Shown: in pieces, positions 19,242 through 28,414 of the stretch | How positions within the stretch are numbered: the first letter of the stretch is position 1 | Layout of the letters: each line of letters opens with the position of its first letter | Position numbers and translations under genes: made by a program | Assembly: GCA_947852905.1 (NCBI GenBank) | Contig: CANTVF010000003.1 | Span: forward strand, 1-64,000 | Length of the DNA: 64,000 bases | Direction of reading: 5' to 3' | Origin: an uncultured Tidjanibacter sp. | Lineage (GTDB): Bacteria > Bacteroidota > Bacteroidia > Bacteroidales > Rikenellaceae | Notes under the pieces: model-generated | What the model was told of the DNA's origin: nothing | Database searches by the model: none | Seen by the model: only the letters and a program-made list of their open reading frames with translations

Positions 19242-20771
19242 ATGAAAAAGATATTTTCAATCTTGTTGGCCACCACAGCGTTATGTGCGGTGGCCTGCAC
19301 GGAAAACACGTCCGAAGAGGCTTCGTTGTCGGTAAATCCGACACGGATAGAATTTACGGCCGAGAATGCCGCGGCTACGAACGTTACAGTTACGGCCACA
19401 GGTACCGGCTGGAGCGTATCCGTAACAGAAACCGGTTCCGGCTGGCTGACAGCCGAAAAGATCGACGACAAGACCGTGACCGTTACGGCGGCAAACAATA
19501 CTACGGCAGACCAACGTATCGGCGGCGTTATCATAACCCCCGATAACGAAGACGTAAGCAAGAAAGAGATTACCGTAGTACAAGCCGGAGCGGAAAACCC
19601 CGTGGTCTACGATCTGCAACTCTCCCCGTCGTTACTCGAATTCGAGCCGGAGAGTGCCGAGGCGCAGACGGTAACGGTTACCGTATCGGGCGAAATGGGC
19701 TGGAAGGCCGAAGCGGCCGAAGGTTGCGCCGAATGGGTTACGGTGACTGCCGCAGCGGATTCGTTTACGGTAAAGGTCGGCGACAATTCCGACACCAAGG
19801 AACGCATAGGTTCCGTAGTGGTTACACCCGACAACGAGTCGGTGGAGCCAAAAGAGGTGACTATAAAGCAGAAACCAAAAGTACTGCCGGCATCGCTATC
19901 GGTAGATGTGGAAGAGTTGACTTTCAAGGCTTCCGACTTCGCAAAGTTCATAACCGTAACGGCTGTCAACTGTGAATATGAGATTACGGCCGAAGACGAG
20001 AATGGCGAAACTCCAGAATGGCTGCACGTCACATACGAAATAGGCGAAATCAACATGCCTGTGCAGGTGGCGGTAGACAACAATACCGAGAAGACGGAAC
20101 GTAAGGCATTCGTGGTGATAACGGCCGACAATGACGCCGTGGAAGCTGTACGCATCCCCGTAACGCAGGCCGCCGCAGAAGATCCGGACGACGGCGATAG
20201 CGATCTGGACGGGGATATAGACGTCACGAATACCATAAGCAACAATTATATAGTGGTATATCCGCGCAACGACTGGGAATCCGACGATCTCTATACATAT
20301 TGGGACATGCGCTTCTGGGATGACGGTATAACGTATTCTACTTCCACATGGCCTCCGTATTCGGGTACGGGTACATGTTTCAATCTGCATGTATACAGCA
20401 CCAAAGTGGAATTCAACGACGATAACGTATACGAACTGCCGGAAGGAACGTATACCGTAACGGCTCAGGAATACGGTCTGGAACAACCGCTGACAATATC
20501 GAGCAGTTCCTCGGAGATAGGATCTTGGTATTATATCTACGAGAACAGTGTCAATACGGGCAAAGTGTCCGTCGCTTCAGGCACCATGACCGTAGCCCGC
20601 AGCGGCGAAGATTATGTTCTGACCATCAATTTCAAAGACGATCAAGGAAACGAAATGACAGGTACGTATACAGGCCGGCTCAACGAAGTATCGGCATCAC
20701 AGCCCATGCCGAATCCCGACGAGGAAACCGGAGACGACGGTCCTGTGGATCCCGGGTTCGGACAGGAATAA
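19242..20771 (+). CDS. array lipoprotein B2: three BACON-like domains plus C-terminal beta domain
   Basis: 509 aa. Lipobox AVAC (Cys19), then TENTSEEAS. BACON domains 1 and 2 (about 27-215) are nearly the same as in B1 and B3. Domain 3 (LSVDVEELTFKASDFAKFITVTAVNCEYEI) and the C-terminal domain (WDMRFWDDGITYSTSTWPPY, LPEGTYTVTAQEYGLEQP, GSWYYIYEN, MTGTYTGRL) match B3. It ends in a Pro/Asp/Gly tail (VDPGFGQE) also present in B3. Second gene of unit A3-B2. No enzyme motif is visible. Confidence 0.8.
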   Translation: MKKIFSILLATTALCAVACTENTSEEASLSVNPTRIEFTAENAAATNVTVTATGTGWSVSVTETGSGWLTAEKIDDKTVTVTAANNTTADQRIGGVIITPDNEDVSKKEITVVQAGAENPVVYDLQLSPSLLEFEPESAEAQTVTVTVSGEMGWKAEAAEGCAEWVTVTAAADSFTVKVGDNSDTKERIGSVVVTPDNESVEPKEVTIKQKPKVLPASLSVDVEELTFKASDFAKFITVTAVNCEYEITAEDENGETPEWLHVTYEIGEINMPVQVAVDNNTEKTERKAFVVITADNDAVEAVRIPVTQAAAEDPDDGDSDLDGDIDVTNTISNNYIVVYPRNDWESDDLYTYWDMRFWDDGITYSTSTWPPYSGTGTCFNLHVYSTKVEFNDDNVYELPEGTYTVTAQEYGLEQPLTISSSSSEIGSWYYIYENSVNTGKVSVASGTMTVARSGEDYVLTINFKDDQGNEMTGTYTGRLNEVSASQPMPNPDEETGDDGPVDPGFGQE

Positions 20772-20772
20772 A

Positions 20773-20891
20773 ACTTTTCATGTTTATATAAATTAGGTTA
20801 TCTTACCAAACGGCCATTGCATAGCGCCGGAACAAATCAATTGGTTAAATAGGAAGCGCCCCCGTACCTGCGACAGGTCCGGGGGATTTTT
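20773..20891 (+). terminator. unit A3-B2 3' UTR element and terminator
   Basis: The conserved element occupies 20773-20853. The hairpin at 20859-20885 (CCCCCG..CCTG-CGA-CAGG..CGGGGG) is followed by ATTTTT. Confidence 0.87.
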
Positions 20892-21175
20892 GTGCTTATA
20901 CGGAACAAACATGACACCTAAATACACATTATGCGAAGACCTCGATATCTTGCCCGCCACTATCGACGTAATGACATGCCTCGACCACATCAGCCCGCAT
21001 GCGGCCGAACGACACGCAACGGCCAGCCGGGAATCTATATGCAGTCTTTATATGCACCGCATAAAATACTGATATTCAACGCTATAACCCCCAACATACA
21101 TAACAATGCTACCCAACGGCTCAACCTCGTTCGTAAATACGCAACATTATCACCAACCGACGTACAAAAACGCAT

Positions 21176-21256
21176 CATTCTGTAGATTACTGAGATTTAT
21201 TCAATAGTATATCTATATCGGAGCATGCCTCGACCGCATATTTATCTTTAACTTTG
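21176..21256 (+). promoter_or_regulatory. unit A4-B3 promoter with shared upstream box
   Basis: Box 21176-21214 and -7 box TAACTTTG at 21249-21256, spaced as in A1 and A3. The promoter overlaps an upstream TTG extension of the A4 frame, which is why that extension is not used as the gene start. Confidence 0.65.
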
Positions 21257-21313
21257 AATAAAGTCTTTGCAAGGATATATAACGACAACAAAATTAACCT
21301 AATCGACATTTCT

Positions 21314-22780
21314 ATGAGAATCAAACCTATTATTTACGGCCTGTGCGCCTCGCTGTTTTTCGTATCCTGTGCCAAGGAGACGATAGACGAACAATACGTG
21401 AAACTCGAACAGGTAGCATGTTCGTTTTACAGTACGGGTAACCAACCGTTGGAAATAAAAGTCAAAGCCAATCCGTCCGTATGGGAAGTCGAATCCAATG
21501 CCGCGTGGCTCGAAGTCGGCAAAAGCGATGACGGTGGTACACTGATACTTACGGTGGCTGACAACGATTCCGAAAACGAGAGGACAACCGAAGTTACAGT
21601 CACTGCCGGAGAAGCCATACAGACAGTTAAAGTGTACCAGTTGGGATTTAACGGCAGCATGAACCGTTACCGCATATTACCCACTCATGTAATGGGATCT
21701 GCGATATCTCCGAGCGGACAATATGTCGGCGGATTCGAATTTTCCGCATTAGATGACGACACCGCCGTATATCATCCGATTATAATAGATATTTCTACAG
21801 GTACGGAATACCGGTGCGGCGAAATACCGCAATCGTTAGCAGAATTATACCAGACCATGGTAATGACCGATGACGGCCTGCTATTCATTTACGACAGTCT
21901 GAGCGGTACGCAAATAATTTTCGACCGGGACGGCAACTACAATCTTCTCGAAACCCCTGGCTATGTTGGAGTACAAGTACAGGCCACCTCGACTGGCGGC
22001 AGCAAGTGGGTGGGATTCGGATTCAGATCATCAGAAAACAATCCCGACGAATTATACCATCCGTTGATATGGATCGACGGTCAGGTGCATGAACTGAAGT
22101 ATCCGGACGAAAACTTCCGGGGCGAAGCATTCACGAACGGCATTATGGCCCGCGGCATTTCAGCCGACGGTTCGGTAATCTACGGCACAACGTGGGACAA
22201 TTTCGATTACGGAATGGTTTATTGGACGGATATCAACGAAAAAGCCAGATATGTAGGCGAGGATGTACACGAAATATTTCCCGTAACCATGATATTGCCT
22301 AACGGCACCCCATACGATACTCATATAGCCAATGGTATGATATGTTACGCCGAATTATTGAAAATCAGTCCGTCCGGGAAATGGATAGCCGGTGCGTATC
22401 GTATCGAAACATTGACCGAAGACAAGTCCGATATAGCTTCTACACAATACGCTGCCTTTTACAATACCGAAACAGAGAAGACAACAATAATAGAAGACTA
22501 TGGAGAATCTACCGGCATGTATGTTACTGACGACGGTATTGCTTTTATCGGTTCCGGAACATTGGCAATTTCCAGCGGTTTTGTATACGACCTCAATACC
22601 AAAACCGGATTAGGCTCTATAACCGAATGGGTATTCAACAATTACGGAATACACATTCCTTCGGGAATCATCAATTTCATCAATGCCGACGGAGATGTCA
22701 TATTCGGCACCTATCCGGATTATTCCGCCCAAGGAACAACATATCTGAGTTTCTACATCGCCCCTCCGATTACCGAATAG
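21314..22780 (+). CDS. array lipoprotein A4: BACON domain plus predicted beta-propeller
   Basis: 488 aa from the ATG at 21314, which gives the same signal peptide as A3 (MRIKPIIYGLCASLFFVSC, Cys19). A TTG start at 21254 would sit within the -7 box and is rejected. BACON domain at about 30-112 (WEVESNAAWLEVGKSDDG). Propeller-type motifs: ISPSGQYVGGF, MTDDGLLFI, TSTGGSKWVGF, ISADGSVIYGTTW, ISPSGKWIAGAY, VTDDGIAFIG and NADGDVIFGTY. Codon use in the 3' half has more A/T-ending codons than A1 or A2. Followed by B3 after only 75 nt. Confidence 0.8.
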   Translation: MRIKPIIYGLCASLFFVSCAKETIDEQYVKLEQVACSFYSTGNQPLEIKVKANPSVWEVESNAAWLEVGKSDDGGTLILTVADNDSENERTTEVTVTAGEAIQTVKVYQLGFNGSMNRYRILPTHVMGSAISPSGQYVGGFEFSALDDDTAVYHPIIIDISTGTEYRCGEIPQSLAELYQTMVMTDDGLLFIYDSLSGTQIIFDRDGNYNLLETPGYVGVQVQATSTGGSKWVGFGFRSSENNPDELYHPLIWIDGQVHELKYPDENFRGEAFTNGIMARGISADGSVIYGTTWDNFDYGMVYWTDINEKARYVGEDVHEIFPVTMILPNGTPYDTHIANGMICYAELLKISPSGKWIAGAYRIETLTEDKSDIASTQYAAFYNTETEKTTIIEDYGESTGMYVTDDGIAFIGSGTLAISSGFVYDLNTKTGLGSITEWVFNNYGIHIPSGIINFINADGDVIFGTYPDYSAQGTTYLSFYIAPPITE

Positions 22781-22855
22781 CCGATAAATCAATACGCTGC
22801 CTACCATGATATGTATACATACCGACCGGCAACTTATCAATAAATGCAATAGATC

Positions 22856-24379
22856 ATGAAAAAGATATTTTCAATCCTGTTGGCCGCTGCCGCAACATTA
22901 TGCACAGTGGCCTGCACGGAAAACACGTCCGAAGAGGCTTCGTTGTCGGTAAATCCGACACGGATAGAATTTACGGCCGAGAATGCCGCGGCTACGAACG
23001 TTACAGTTACGGCCACAGGTACCGGCTGGAGCGTATCCGTAACAGAAACCGGTTCCGGCTGGCTGACAGCCGAAAAGATCGACGACAAAACCGTAACCGT
23101 TACGGCGGCAAACAATACTACTGCCGAACAACGTATCGGCGGCGTTATCATAACCCCCGACAACGAGGATGTCGGCAAGAAAGAGATTACCGTCGTACAG
23201 GCGGGGTCGGAAAACCCTGTGGTCTACGATCTGCAACTCTCATCGTCGTTGCTCGAATTCGAGCCGGAGAGTGCCGAGGCGCAGACGGTAACGGTTACCG
23301 TGTCGGGCGATATGGGCTGGAAGGCCGAAGCGGCCGAAGGTTGCGCCGAGTGGGTCACGGTGACTGCCGCAGCGGATTCGTTTACGGTAAAGGTCGGCGA
23401 CAATCCCGACACCAAGGAACGCATAGGTTCCGTAGTGGTAACGCCCGACAACGAGTCGGTGGAGCCGAAAGAGGTGACCATAAAGCAGAAACCCAAAGTC
23501 ATTCCTGCTTCTATATCTGCGGACGTCACAGAATTGACCTTTAAGGCCACCGACTACCCGAAATTCATAACCGTAACGGCTGTCAACTGTGAATATGAGA
23601 TTACAACCGAAGACGAAAACGGTGAAAAACCCGAATGGCTGCACGTTACACGCCAAGTCGGCGAGTTATATGAATCCATCAGGATAGGTGTAGACAACAA
23701 TACCGAAAAGACGGAACGCAAGGCGTTTGCGGTGATAACGTCCGACAATGACGCCGTGGAAGCGTTGCGCATACCCGTAACACAAGAAGCAGCAGAAGAT
23801 CCGAGCGGAGGTTTGGACGAAAATATAGACATCACCAACACGATAAGCAATAACAGCGTAACCATAACTCCGCGCAATGACTGGGAAGACGACAATCTAT
23901 ATACATACTGGGAATTTAAATTCTGGGGCGACGGTATAATTTATTCCACAGCCACATGGCCGCCGTACTCCGGCACTGGCGACTGCATGGACCTGATAGT
24001 ATACAGCACCAAAGTGGAATTCAACGACGAGATGATATATGCACTGCCGGAAGGAACGTATACCGTAACGGCTCAGGAATACGGTCTGGAACAGCCGCTG
24101 ACAATATCGAGCAGTGCATCGACAATAGGATCGTATTATTACCACTATGAAAGCAGTGTCAACACCAATACGATATCCATTGTTTCCGGAACAATGAAAG
24201 TAGAACACAACGGAGAAAACCACGTTCTGACAATCAAATTCAAAGACGACAAAGGAAACGAAATGACAGGTACATATACAGGTAAACTCAACATCGTACA
24301 GGCAGGAGTGCCTCGCCCGAATCCCGGTACAGGAGGCGGGGAAGAAGGCCCTGTGGATCCCGGGTTCGGACAGGAATAA
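22856..24379 (+). CDS. array lipoprotein B3: three BACON-like domains plus C-terminal beta domain
   Basis: 507 aa. Lipobox TVAC (Cys20), TENTSEEAS. Bases 22937-23098 are identical to B1 and B2. Domain 3 (ISADVTELTFKATDYPKFITVTAVNCEYEI) and the C-terminal domain (WEFKFWGDGIIYSTATWPPY, LPEGTYTVTAQEYGLEQP, MTGTYTGKL, VDPGFGQE) pair with B2. The most variable parts are the linker after domain 3 and the loops of the last domain. Second gene of unit A4-B3; the A4-B3 spacer is the shortest of the four and lacks the intercistronic hairpin. Confidence 0.8.
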   Translation: MKKIFSILLAAAATLCTVACTENTSEEASLSVNPTRIEFTAENAAATNVTVTATGTGWSVSVTETGSGWLTAEKIDDKTVTVTAANNTTAEQRIGGVIITPDNEDVGKKEITVVQAGSENPVVYDLQLSSSLLEFEPESAEAQTVTVTVSGDMGWKAEAAEGCAEWVTVTAAADSFTVKVGDNPDTKERIGSVVVTPDNESVEPKEVTIKQKPKVIPASISADVTELTFKATDYPKFITVTAVNCEYEITTEDENGEKPEWLHVTRQVGELYESIRIGVDNNTEKTERKAFAVITSDNDAVEALRIPVTQEAAEDPSGGLDENIDITNTISNNSVTITPRNDWEDDNLYTYWEFKFWGDGIIYSTATWPPYSGTGDCMDLIVYSTKVEFNDEMIYALPEGTYTVTAQEYGLEQPLTISSSASTIGSYYYHYESSVNTNTISIVSGTMKVEHNGENHVLTIKFKDDKGNEMTGTYTGKLNIVQAGVPRPNPGTGGGEEGPVDPGFGQE

Positions 24380-24380
24380 A

Positions 24381-24501
24381 ACTTTTCATGTTTATATAAA
24401 TTAGGTTATCTTACCAAACGGCCATTGCATAGCGCCGGAACAAATCAATTTGGTTAAATAGGAAGCGCCCCCGTACCTGCGACAGGTCCGGGGCGTTTTT
24501 T
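24381..24501 (+). terminator. unit A4-B3 3' UTR element and terminator
   Basis: Conserved element 24381-24462, nearly identical to the B2 copy apart from one extra T. Hairpin 24466-24495 with apical CCTG-CGA-CAGG, then TTTTTT at 24496-24501. Confidence 0.87.
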
Positions 24502-24810
24502 GTCTGTAACAACTGCGGCATTTCCCGAATTGCACAATACCATTTTCGACCGTCTTTAGGTGCTAATGCCGGCACAGAGGGAGATCCGGATTACAAACGT
24601 ACTGCAATGCGAACATGCGGATGCGAGGCATTCTATTTATGAACTTCGGCGGCGCTTATTTTGAAAATAATTTTTCATACTAAAATCGTAAATTAATGCC
24701 ATGGGTACCGAGTTGCAGAATATATTATTTTTCACATCTGGCCATAAGTGTACGGTTATCTCGTGGCCCATAGAAAAAACACTTCAACACGTAAATTTTT
24801 GGGATCAAAA
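24502..24810. other. spacer between units A4-B3 and A5-B4
   Basis: A/T-rich, no gene seen, and unlike the other array spacers. It does not carry the full shared upstream box. Confidence 0.5.
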
Positions 24811-24875
24811 TAATAGTACATCCGTTTCCCGCTCTATTTAAAATGCATTATTATCGATATTTTCCATTACTTTTG
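24811..24875 (+). promoter_or_regulatory. unit A5-B4 promoter, divergent form
   Basis: The -7 box TACTTTTG at 24868-24875 matches exactly. Only the distal part of the shared box is recognisable (TAATAGTACATCC, about 24811-24823), and it lies 45 nt from the -7 box instead of 35, about one helical turn further away. Confidence 0.45.
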
Positions 24876-24911
24876 CAAAAAATACACACAATAAACAACC
24901 TAATTATCATC

Positions 24912-26390
24912 ATGAAAACTAAAAATCTACTGAACATTCTTATCGGATGCATTGTCGTATCGGCTCTTTCCGTTTCCTGCGCAAAAGAGATTATAGACAA
25001 GCAGTATGTGAAACTCGACCTGGCTGCTTGTTCGTTTTACAGCTCTGGAAATGAGCCTATTGAAATAAGTATCGTTTCCAATCCGGCAGACTGGAAAGCC
25101 GAGTCGGACGCCTCTTGGCTGACGGTCGACAGAAATGATGACGGCAGCATGCTGATACTGACGGCTACGGACAACGATTCCGAATACGAACGCAGTGCAG
25201 CCGTAACGGTAACCGCCGGTGAAGCCATACAGAAAGTAACGGTTTACCAGTTGGGATTTAATGCAGACTTCTACCGCTACCGTAAGTTACGCACATTCCA
25301 AATGGGAGCTGTAGTGTCTCCGAGCGGTAAATATGTCGGAGGGTTTGAAGCCAGCATTGCAGAAGACGATTCATTTATTTTTCATCCGGTAATCGTCGAT
25401 ACCCAGACCGGACAGGAGTATCGGAATGTAGAGATTCCTCAGTCGTTATACGATTTGTATCAGCCTATGGCCATATCCGATGAAGGTTTGCTGTTTATAC
25501 ATGACGGATATACCGGTATAGTGGTAGCATTCGATCTGGACGGGAACTATTTCCCCGTAGAAGCGGACGGATATCGAAATAATCCTATGGTACAGGGAAC
25601 ATCCGCCGACGGACGAATGTGGGTAGGATATGCGCAAAAAGAAACGGATGCCAGTTGGAGAGGCTTTCTGGAGACGCCGTTGGTATGGATCGACGGCGAG
25701 ATACACGAACTCCAATTTCCTGAAAAGAATTATCGTGACGAGGATTTCTGGGTAGGTATCATGGCCCGCGGAATTTCGGCCGACGGCTCCATAATTTACG
25801 GTACCACATGGGATAACATGGATTTCGGTATGGTTTACTGGGATGACATCAACGCCCCTGCAAAATATGTCGGCGAGGACGTACGTAAGGTGACCCCGGT
25901 AAAAATGGTGGACGGAACCGGGGCAGAATACGACTCGCACATAGTCAACGGAATTCAATGTACGGCGAATCTGCTTAAAGTCAGTCCCTCCGGCAAATGG
26001 ATAGCTGGAACTTACTGTACCGAAACTTTGTCGGAGGACAGGAAACAAATGCAGCAGATGAAGACTGCGGCTTTCTACAATACCGAAACTGGTGAGACCA
26101 CGATCGTCGAAGACTACGGCGAATCGACCGGTATGCGTGCTACCGACGACGGAATTGCTTTCATAGGAATCGGTACCTTCGGCGTTGGTACTTCCGTCGT
26201 GTACAACCTGAATACTAAATCTCCAATGGGAACTCTGCAAGAGTGGATTTCCGACAATTACGGGATAGATGTTCCCGCTACCGGTACGGTCACTTTCATA
26301 AATGAAGACAAGACCGTGATATTCGGTAACTATCCCGAAGGGACGGAATTCAACAAATGCTATTACATAGCGCCTCCGATTGCCGAATAG
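24912..26390 (+). CDS. array lipoprotein A5: BACON domain plus predicted beta-propeller
   Basis: 492 aa from the ATG at 24912; the frame extension upstream adds 23 residues that do not fit a signal peptide. Lipobox SVSC (Cys23), AKEIIDKQ. BACON domain at about 35-116 (WKAESDASWLTVDRNDDG ... VTAGEAIQKVTVYQLG). Propeller-type motifs: VSPSGKYVGGF, ISDEGLLFI, TSADGRMWVGYA, ISADGSIIYGTTW, VSPSGKWIAGTY, ATDDGIAFIG and the weaker NEDKTVIFGNY. It is the most diverged A gene together with A6. Heads unit A5-B4. Confidence 0.8.
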   Translation: MKTKNLLNILIGCIVVSALSVSCAKEIIDKQYVKLDLAACSFYSSGNEPIEISIVSNPADWKAESDASWLTVDRNDDGSMLILTATDNDSEYERSAAVTVTAGEAIQKVTVYQLGFNADFYRYRKLRTFQMGAVVSPSGKYVGGFEASIAEDDSFIFHPVIVDTQTGQEYRNVEIPQSLYDLYQPMAISDEGLLFIHDGYTGIVVAFDLDGNYFPVEADGYRNNPMVQGTSADGRMWVGYAQKETDASWRGFLETPLVWIDGEIHELQFPEKNYRDEDFWVGIMARGISADGSIIYGTTWDNMDFGMVYWDDINAPAKYVGEDVRKVTPVKMVDGTGAEYDSHIVNGIQCTANLLKVSPSGKWIAGTYCTETLSEDRKQMQQMKTAAFYNTETGETTIVEDYGESTGMRATDDGIAFIGIGTFGVGTSVVYNLNTKSPMGTLQEWISDNYGIDVPATGTVTFINEDKTVIFGNYPEGTEFNKCYYIAPPIAE

Positions 26391-26406
26391 ATCATCTTGG
26401 TGTAAT

Positions 26407-26440
26407 GTCGGCCGCATAGCGGCAACGGTTTGCGGCCGGC
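26407..26440 (+). other. intercistronic hairpin between A5 and B4
   Basis: Arms GTCGGCCGCA / TGCGGCCGGC (one G-T pair), 14-nt loop, 16 nt after the A5 stop. The whole spacer 26391-26533 is homologous to the A2-B1 spacer. Confidence 0.65.
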
Positions 26441-26533
26441 TTATAAAAGTCAAACGATAAAAGCGTGAAACGGGTAGCGGATAACTGCAAGATGTTTTCA
26501 TGCCCCGTATGTCACCTCACAAACAATAATATC

Positions 26534-28069
26534 ATGAAAAAGATATTTTCAATCTTGGTTGCGGCGGCAGCACTGTGTGCGGTAGCCTGCACGAATAAGG
26601 GGACCGAAGAGGCTTCGTTGTCGGTCGATCCCAAAAGTATAGAGTTCCCGGCTGAAAACGCCCCGGCGACCGACGTAACAGTTACGGCCGTAGGGGTTAA
26701 ATGGGACGTATCCGTTGCGGAGACGGCATCCGGCTGGCTGACGGCCGAAAAGGTGAACGACAAGACCGTAACCGTCACGGCGACCGATAATACCACGGCC
26801 GACCAGAGGGTAGGAAGCGTGATTATAACTTCGGACGATAAAGTCGTTGGCAACAGAGAGATTACCGTCGTACAGGCGGGATCGGAAAACCCTGTGGTCT
26901 ACGATCTGCAACTCTCCCCGTCGTTGCTCGAATTCGAACCGGAGAGCGCCGAGGCGCAGACGGTAACCGTTACCGTATCGGGCGAAATGGGCTGGAAGGC
27001 CGAAGCTGCCGAAGGTTGTGCCGAGTGGGTTACTGTGACTGCCGCAGCGGATTCGTTTACGGTAAAAGTCGGCGACAATCCCGATACCAAGGAACGTATC
27101 GGAACGGTGGTGGTTACGGCCGACAACGAGTCCGTAGAGCCGAAAGAGGTGACCATAAAGCAGAAACCAAAAGTGCTGCCCCCGTCGCTTTCGGCAGATA
27201 AAAATGAATTGACATTCGGGTTCATGGAAACGAACCGTCAGCGCATTCAAGTAACTGCCATAAATTGCGAGTGGAAGGATATAACGACCAAAGATGCAAA
27301 TGGCAATGTGCCTGAATGGTTACATGTATCGAGAAACACGGACGTTCCGGAGAAACCGAGTTTGGACGTTTGGGTAGATCCTAACGAATCGAATGAGAGG
27401 GTCGCTTATATAGAACTTATTTCAGATACGGAAACTGTCGGTAACGTCAGCATAACGGTCACTCAGGAGGCTTACCGTGAACACTTCAGCGAATTGACTG
27501 AAGACGCCGACCTTACCGCTGCATTGACTAATTCATATACAACGTTGAATATCGTACAGGAATGGATGGACGATGCTATACCGTCTCAGATATCAATGTT
27601 GTTCTGGAGTGACGGCGTTACATTTTTGCCTGACGGGAAACCGGGAGTATACCCGATCCAGCATTTTACAGGTACGGGCGAATATATAGAAATGGAAATA
27701 TATTCTGACAAGGTATTGTACAACGAAGCGGGAGAGTATGACATAACCGCACACGACTATAATGTGGTACCGTATATATTCGACATAACTGTATTGTTTC
27801 CGCAGTATTCAGTGGCTGGCGGTGCCGTAGCAGAATGGGATCCTAACATGAGGCTCGGTACATGGTATTACCGTATAGAGGACGACAACATCGTTTGTAA
27901 AGCACCCGTATCTACCGGAACGCTGAAAATCGAACGTGACGGAAACAATTATATTCTGGACATAGAATTCGTTGACGACCTCGGGAATGCCATATCGGGA
28001 ACTTATAAAGGCCCTCTGGATATAATAGGTAAAGGCACACCTCGTCCCGAGCTCCCCACAGGACGTTAA
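26534..28069 (+). CDS. array lipoprotein B4: three BACON-like domains plus C-terminal beta domain
   Basis: 511 aa from the ATG at 26534, which gives the same leader as the other B genes (MKKIFSILVAAAALCAVAC, Cys19). BACON domain 1 (about 27-117) is diverged from B1-B3 (for example LSVDPKSIEFPAENAPATDV). From about base 26876 the coding for domain 2 becomes nearly identical to B1-B3, then diverges again in domain 3 (GFMETNRQRIQVTAINCEWKD), which resembles B1. The C-terminal domain has HFTGTGEYIEMEIYS, LGTWYYRIED and SGTYKGPLD. Mosaic structure is clear. Binding role inferred. Confidence 0.8.
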   Translation: MKKIFSILVAAAALCAVACTNKGTEEASLSVDPKSIEFPAENAPATDVTVTAVGVKWDVSVAETASGWLTAEKVNDKTVTVTATDNTTADQRVGSVIITSDDKVVGNREITVVQAGSENPVVYDLQLSPSLLEFEPESAEAQTVTVTVSGEMGWKAEAAEGCAEWVTVTAAADSFTVKVGDNPDTKERIGTVVVTADNESVEPKEVTIKQKPKVLPPSLSADKNELTFGFMETNRQRIQVTAINCEWKDITTKDANGNVPEWLHVSRNTDVPEKPSLDVWVDPNESNERVAYIELISDTETVGNVSITVTQEAYREHFSELTEDADLTAALTNSYTTLNIVQEWMDDAIPSQISMLFWSDGVTFLPDGKPGVYPIQHFTGTGEYIEMEIYSDKVLYNEAGEYDITAHDYNVVPYIFDITVLFPQYSVAGGAVAEWDPNMRLGTWYYRIEDDNIVCKAPVSTGTLKIERDGNNYILDIEFVDDLGNAISGTYKGPLDIIGKGTPRPELPTGR

Positions 28070-28079
28070 AACTATTCGG

Positions 28080-28186
28080 ACTTTTCATGTTTTTTAGGAT
28101 AGGACTACGGCGCTGTTAAGGGCCGTATAGACTTGATGAATTATTTAAGGTTAATGCCCCGTGCCTGCGACAGACACGGGGTTTTT
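28080..28186 (+). terminator. unit A5-B4 3' end and terminator
   Basis: A partial copy of the 3' element starts with ACTTTTCATG at 28080. Hairpin 28157-28181 (CCCCGTG.CTG-CGA-CAG.CACGGGG) is followed by TTTTT. Confidence 0.85.
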
Positions 28187-28281
28187 CGCGTTCCTGTCCG
28201 ACCTCAGACATTGGAAGCGAGACAATTAACATACAACCACACAGACCGACAAATTATCCACTATCAGCATCGACAATACTT

Positions 28282-28361
28282 CATACTGTTGATTTTCCGA
28301 TTTTATTAAATTGTATATCTGCATATTAGCATATCCGCGCAATGATTTTATCTATAACTTG
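28282..28361 (+). promoter_or_regulatory. unit A6 promoter with shared upstream box
   Basis: Box 28282-28320 (CATACTGTTGATT ... AAATTGTATATCT) is a diverged copy. The core TATAACTTG at 28353-28361 is the same as in A2. Confidence 0.5.
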
Positions 28362-28414
28362 CGATTGATAAAACAAACGAACTACACAAGTTTCAATTTA
28401 AATTAATTTCCCAA

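Noticed and set aside
21254..21313. Upstream extension of gene A4
   Set aside because: It would start at a TTG inside the -7 box, and it would put 20 non-hydrophobic residues before the signal peptide shared with A3.
15601..28069. Diversity-generating retroelement acting on the array
   Set aside because: No reverse transcriptase, template repeat or adenine-specific variation is visible; the variation looks like whole-block mosaicism.
11587..28361. Invertible (phase-variable) promoters like those of Bacteroides capsule loci
   Set aside because: The shared boxes are all in one orientation and are not flanked by paired inverted repeats of usual length; no invertase gene is in the window.
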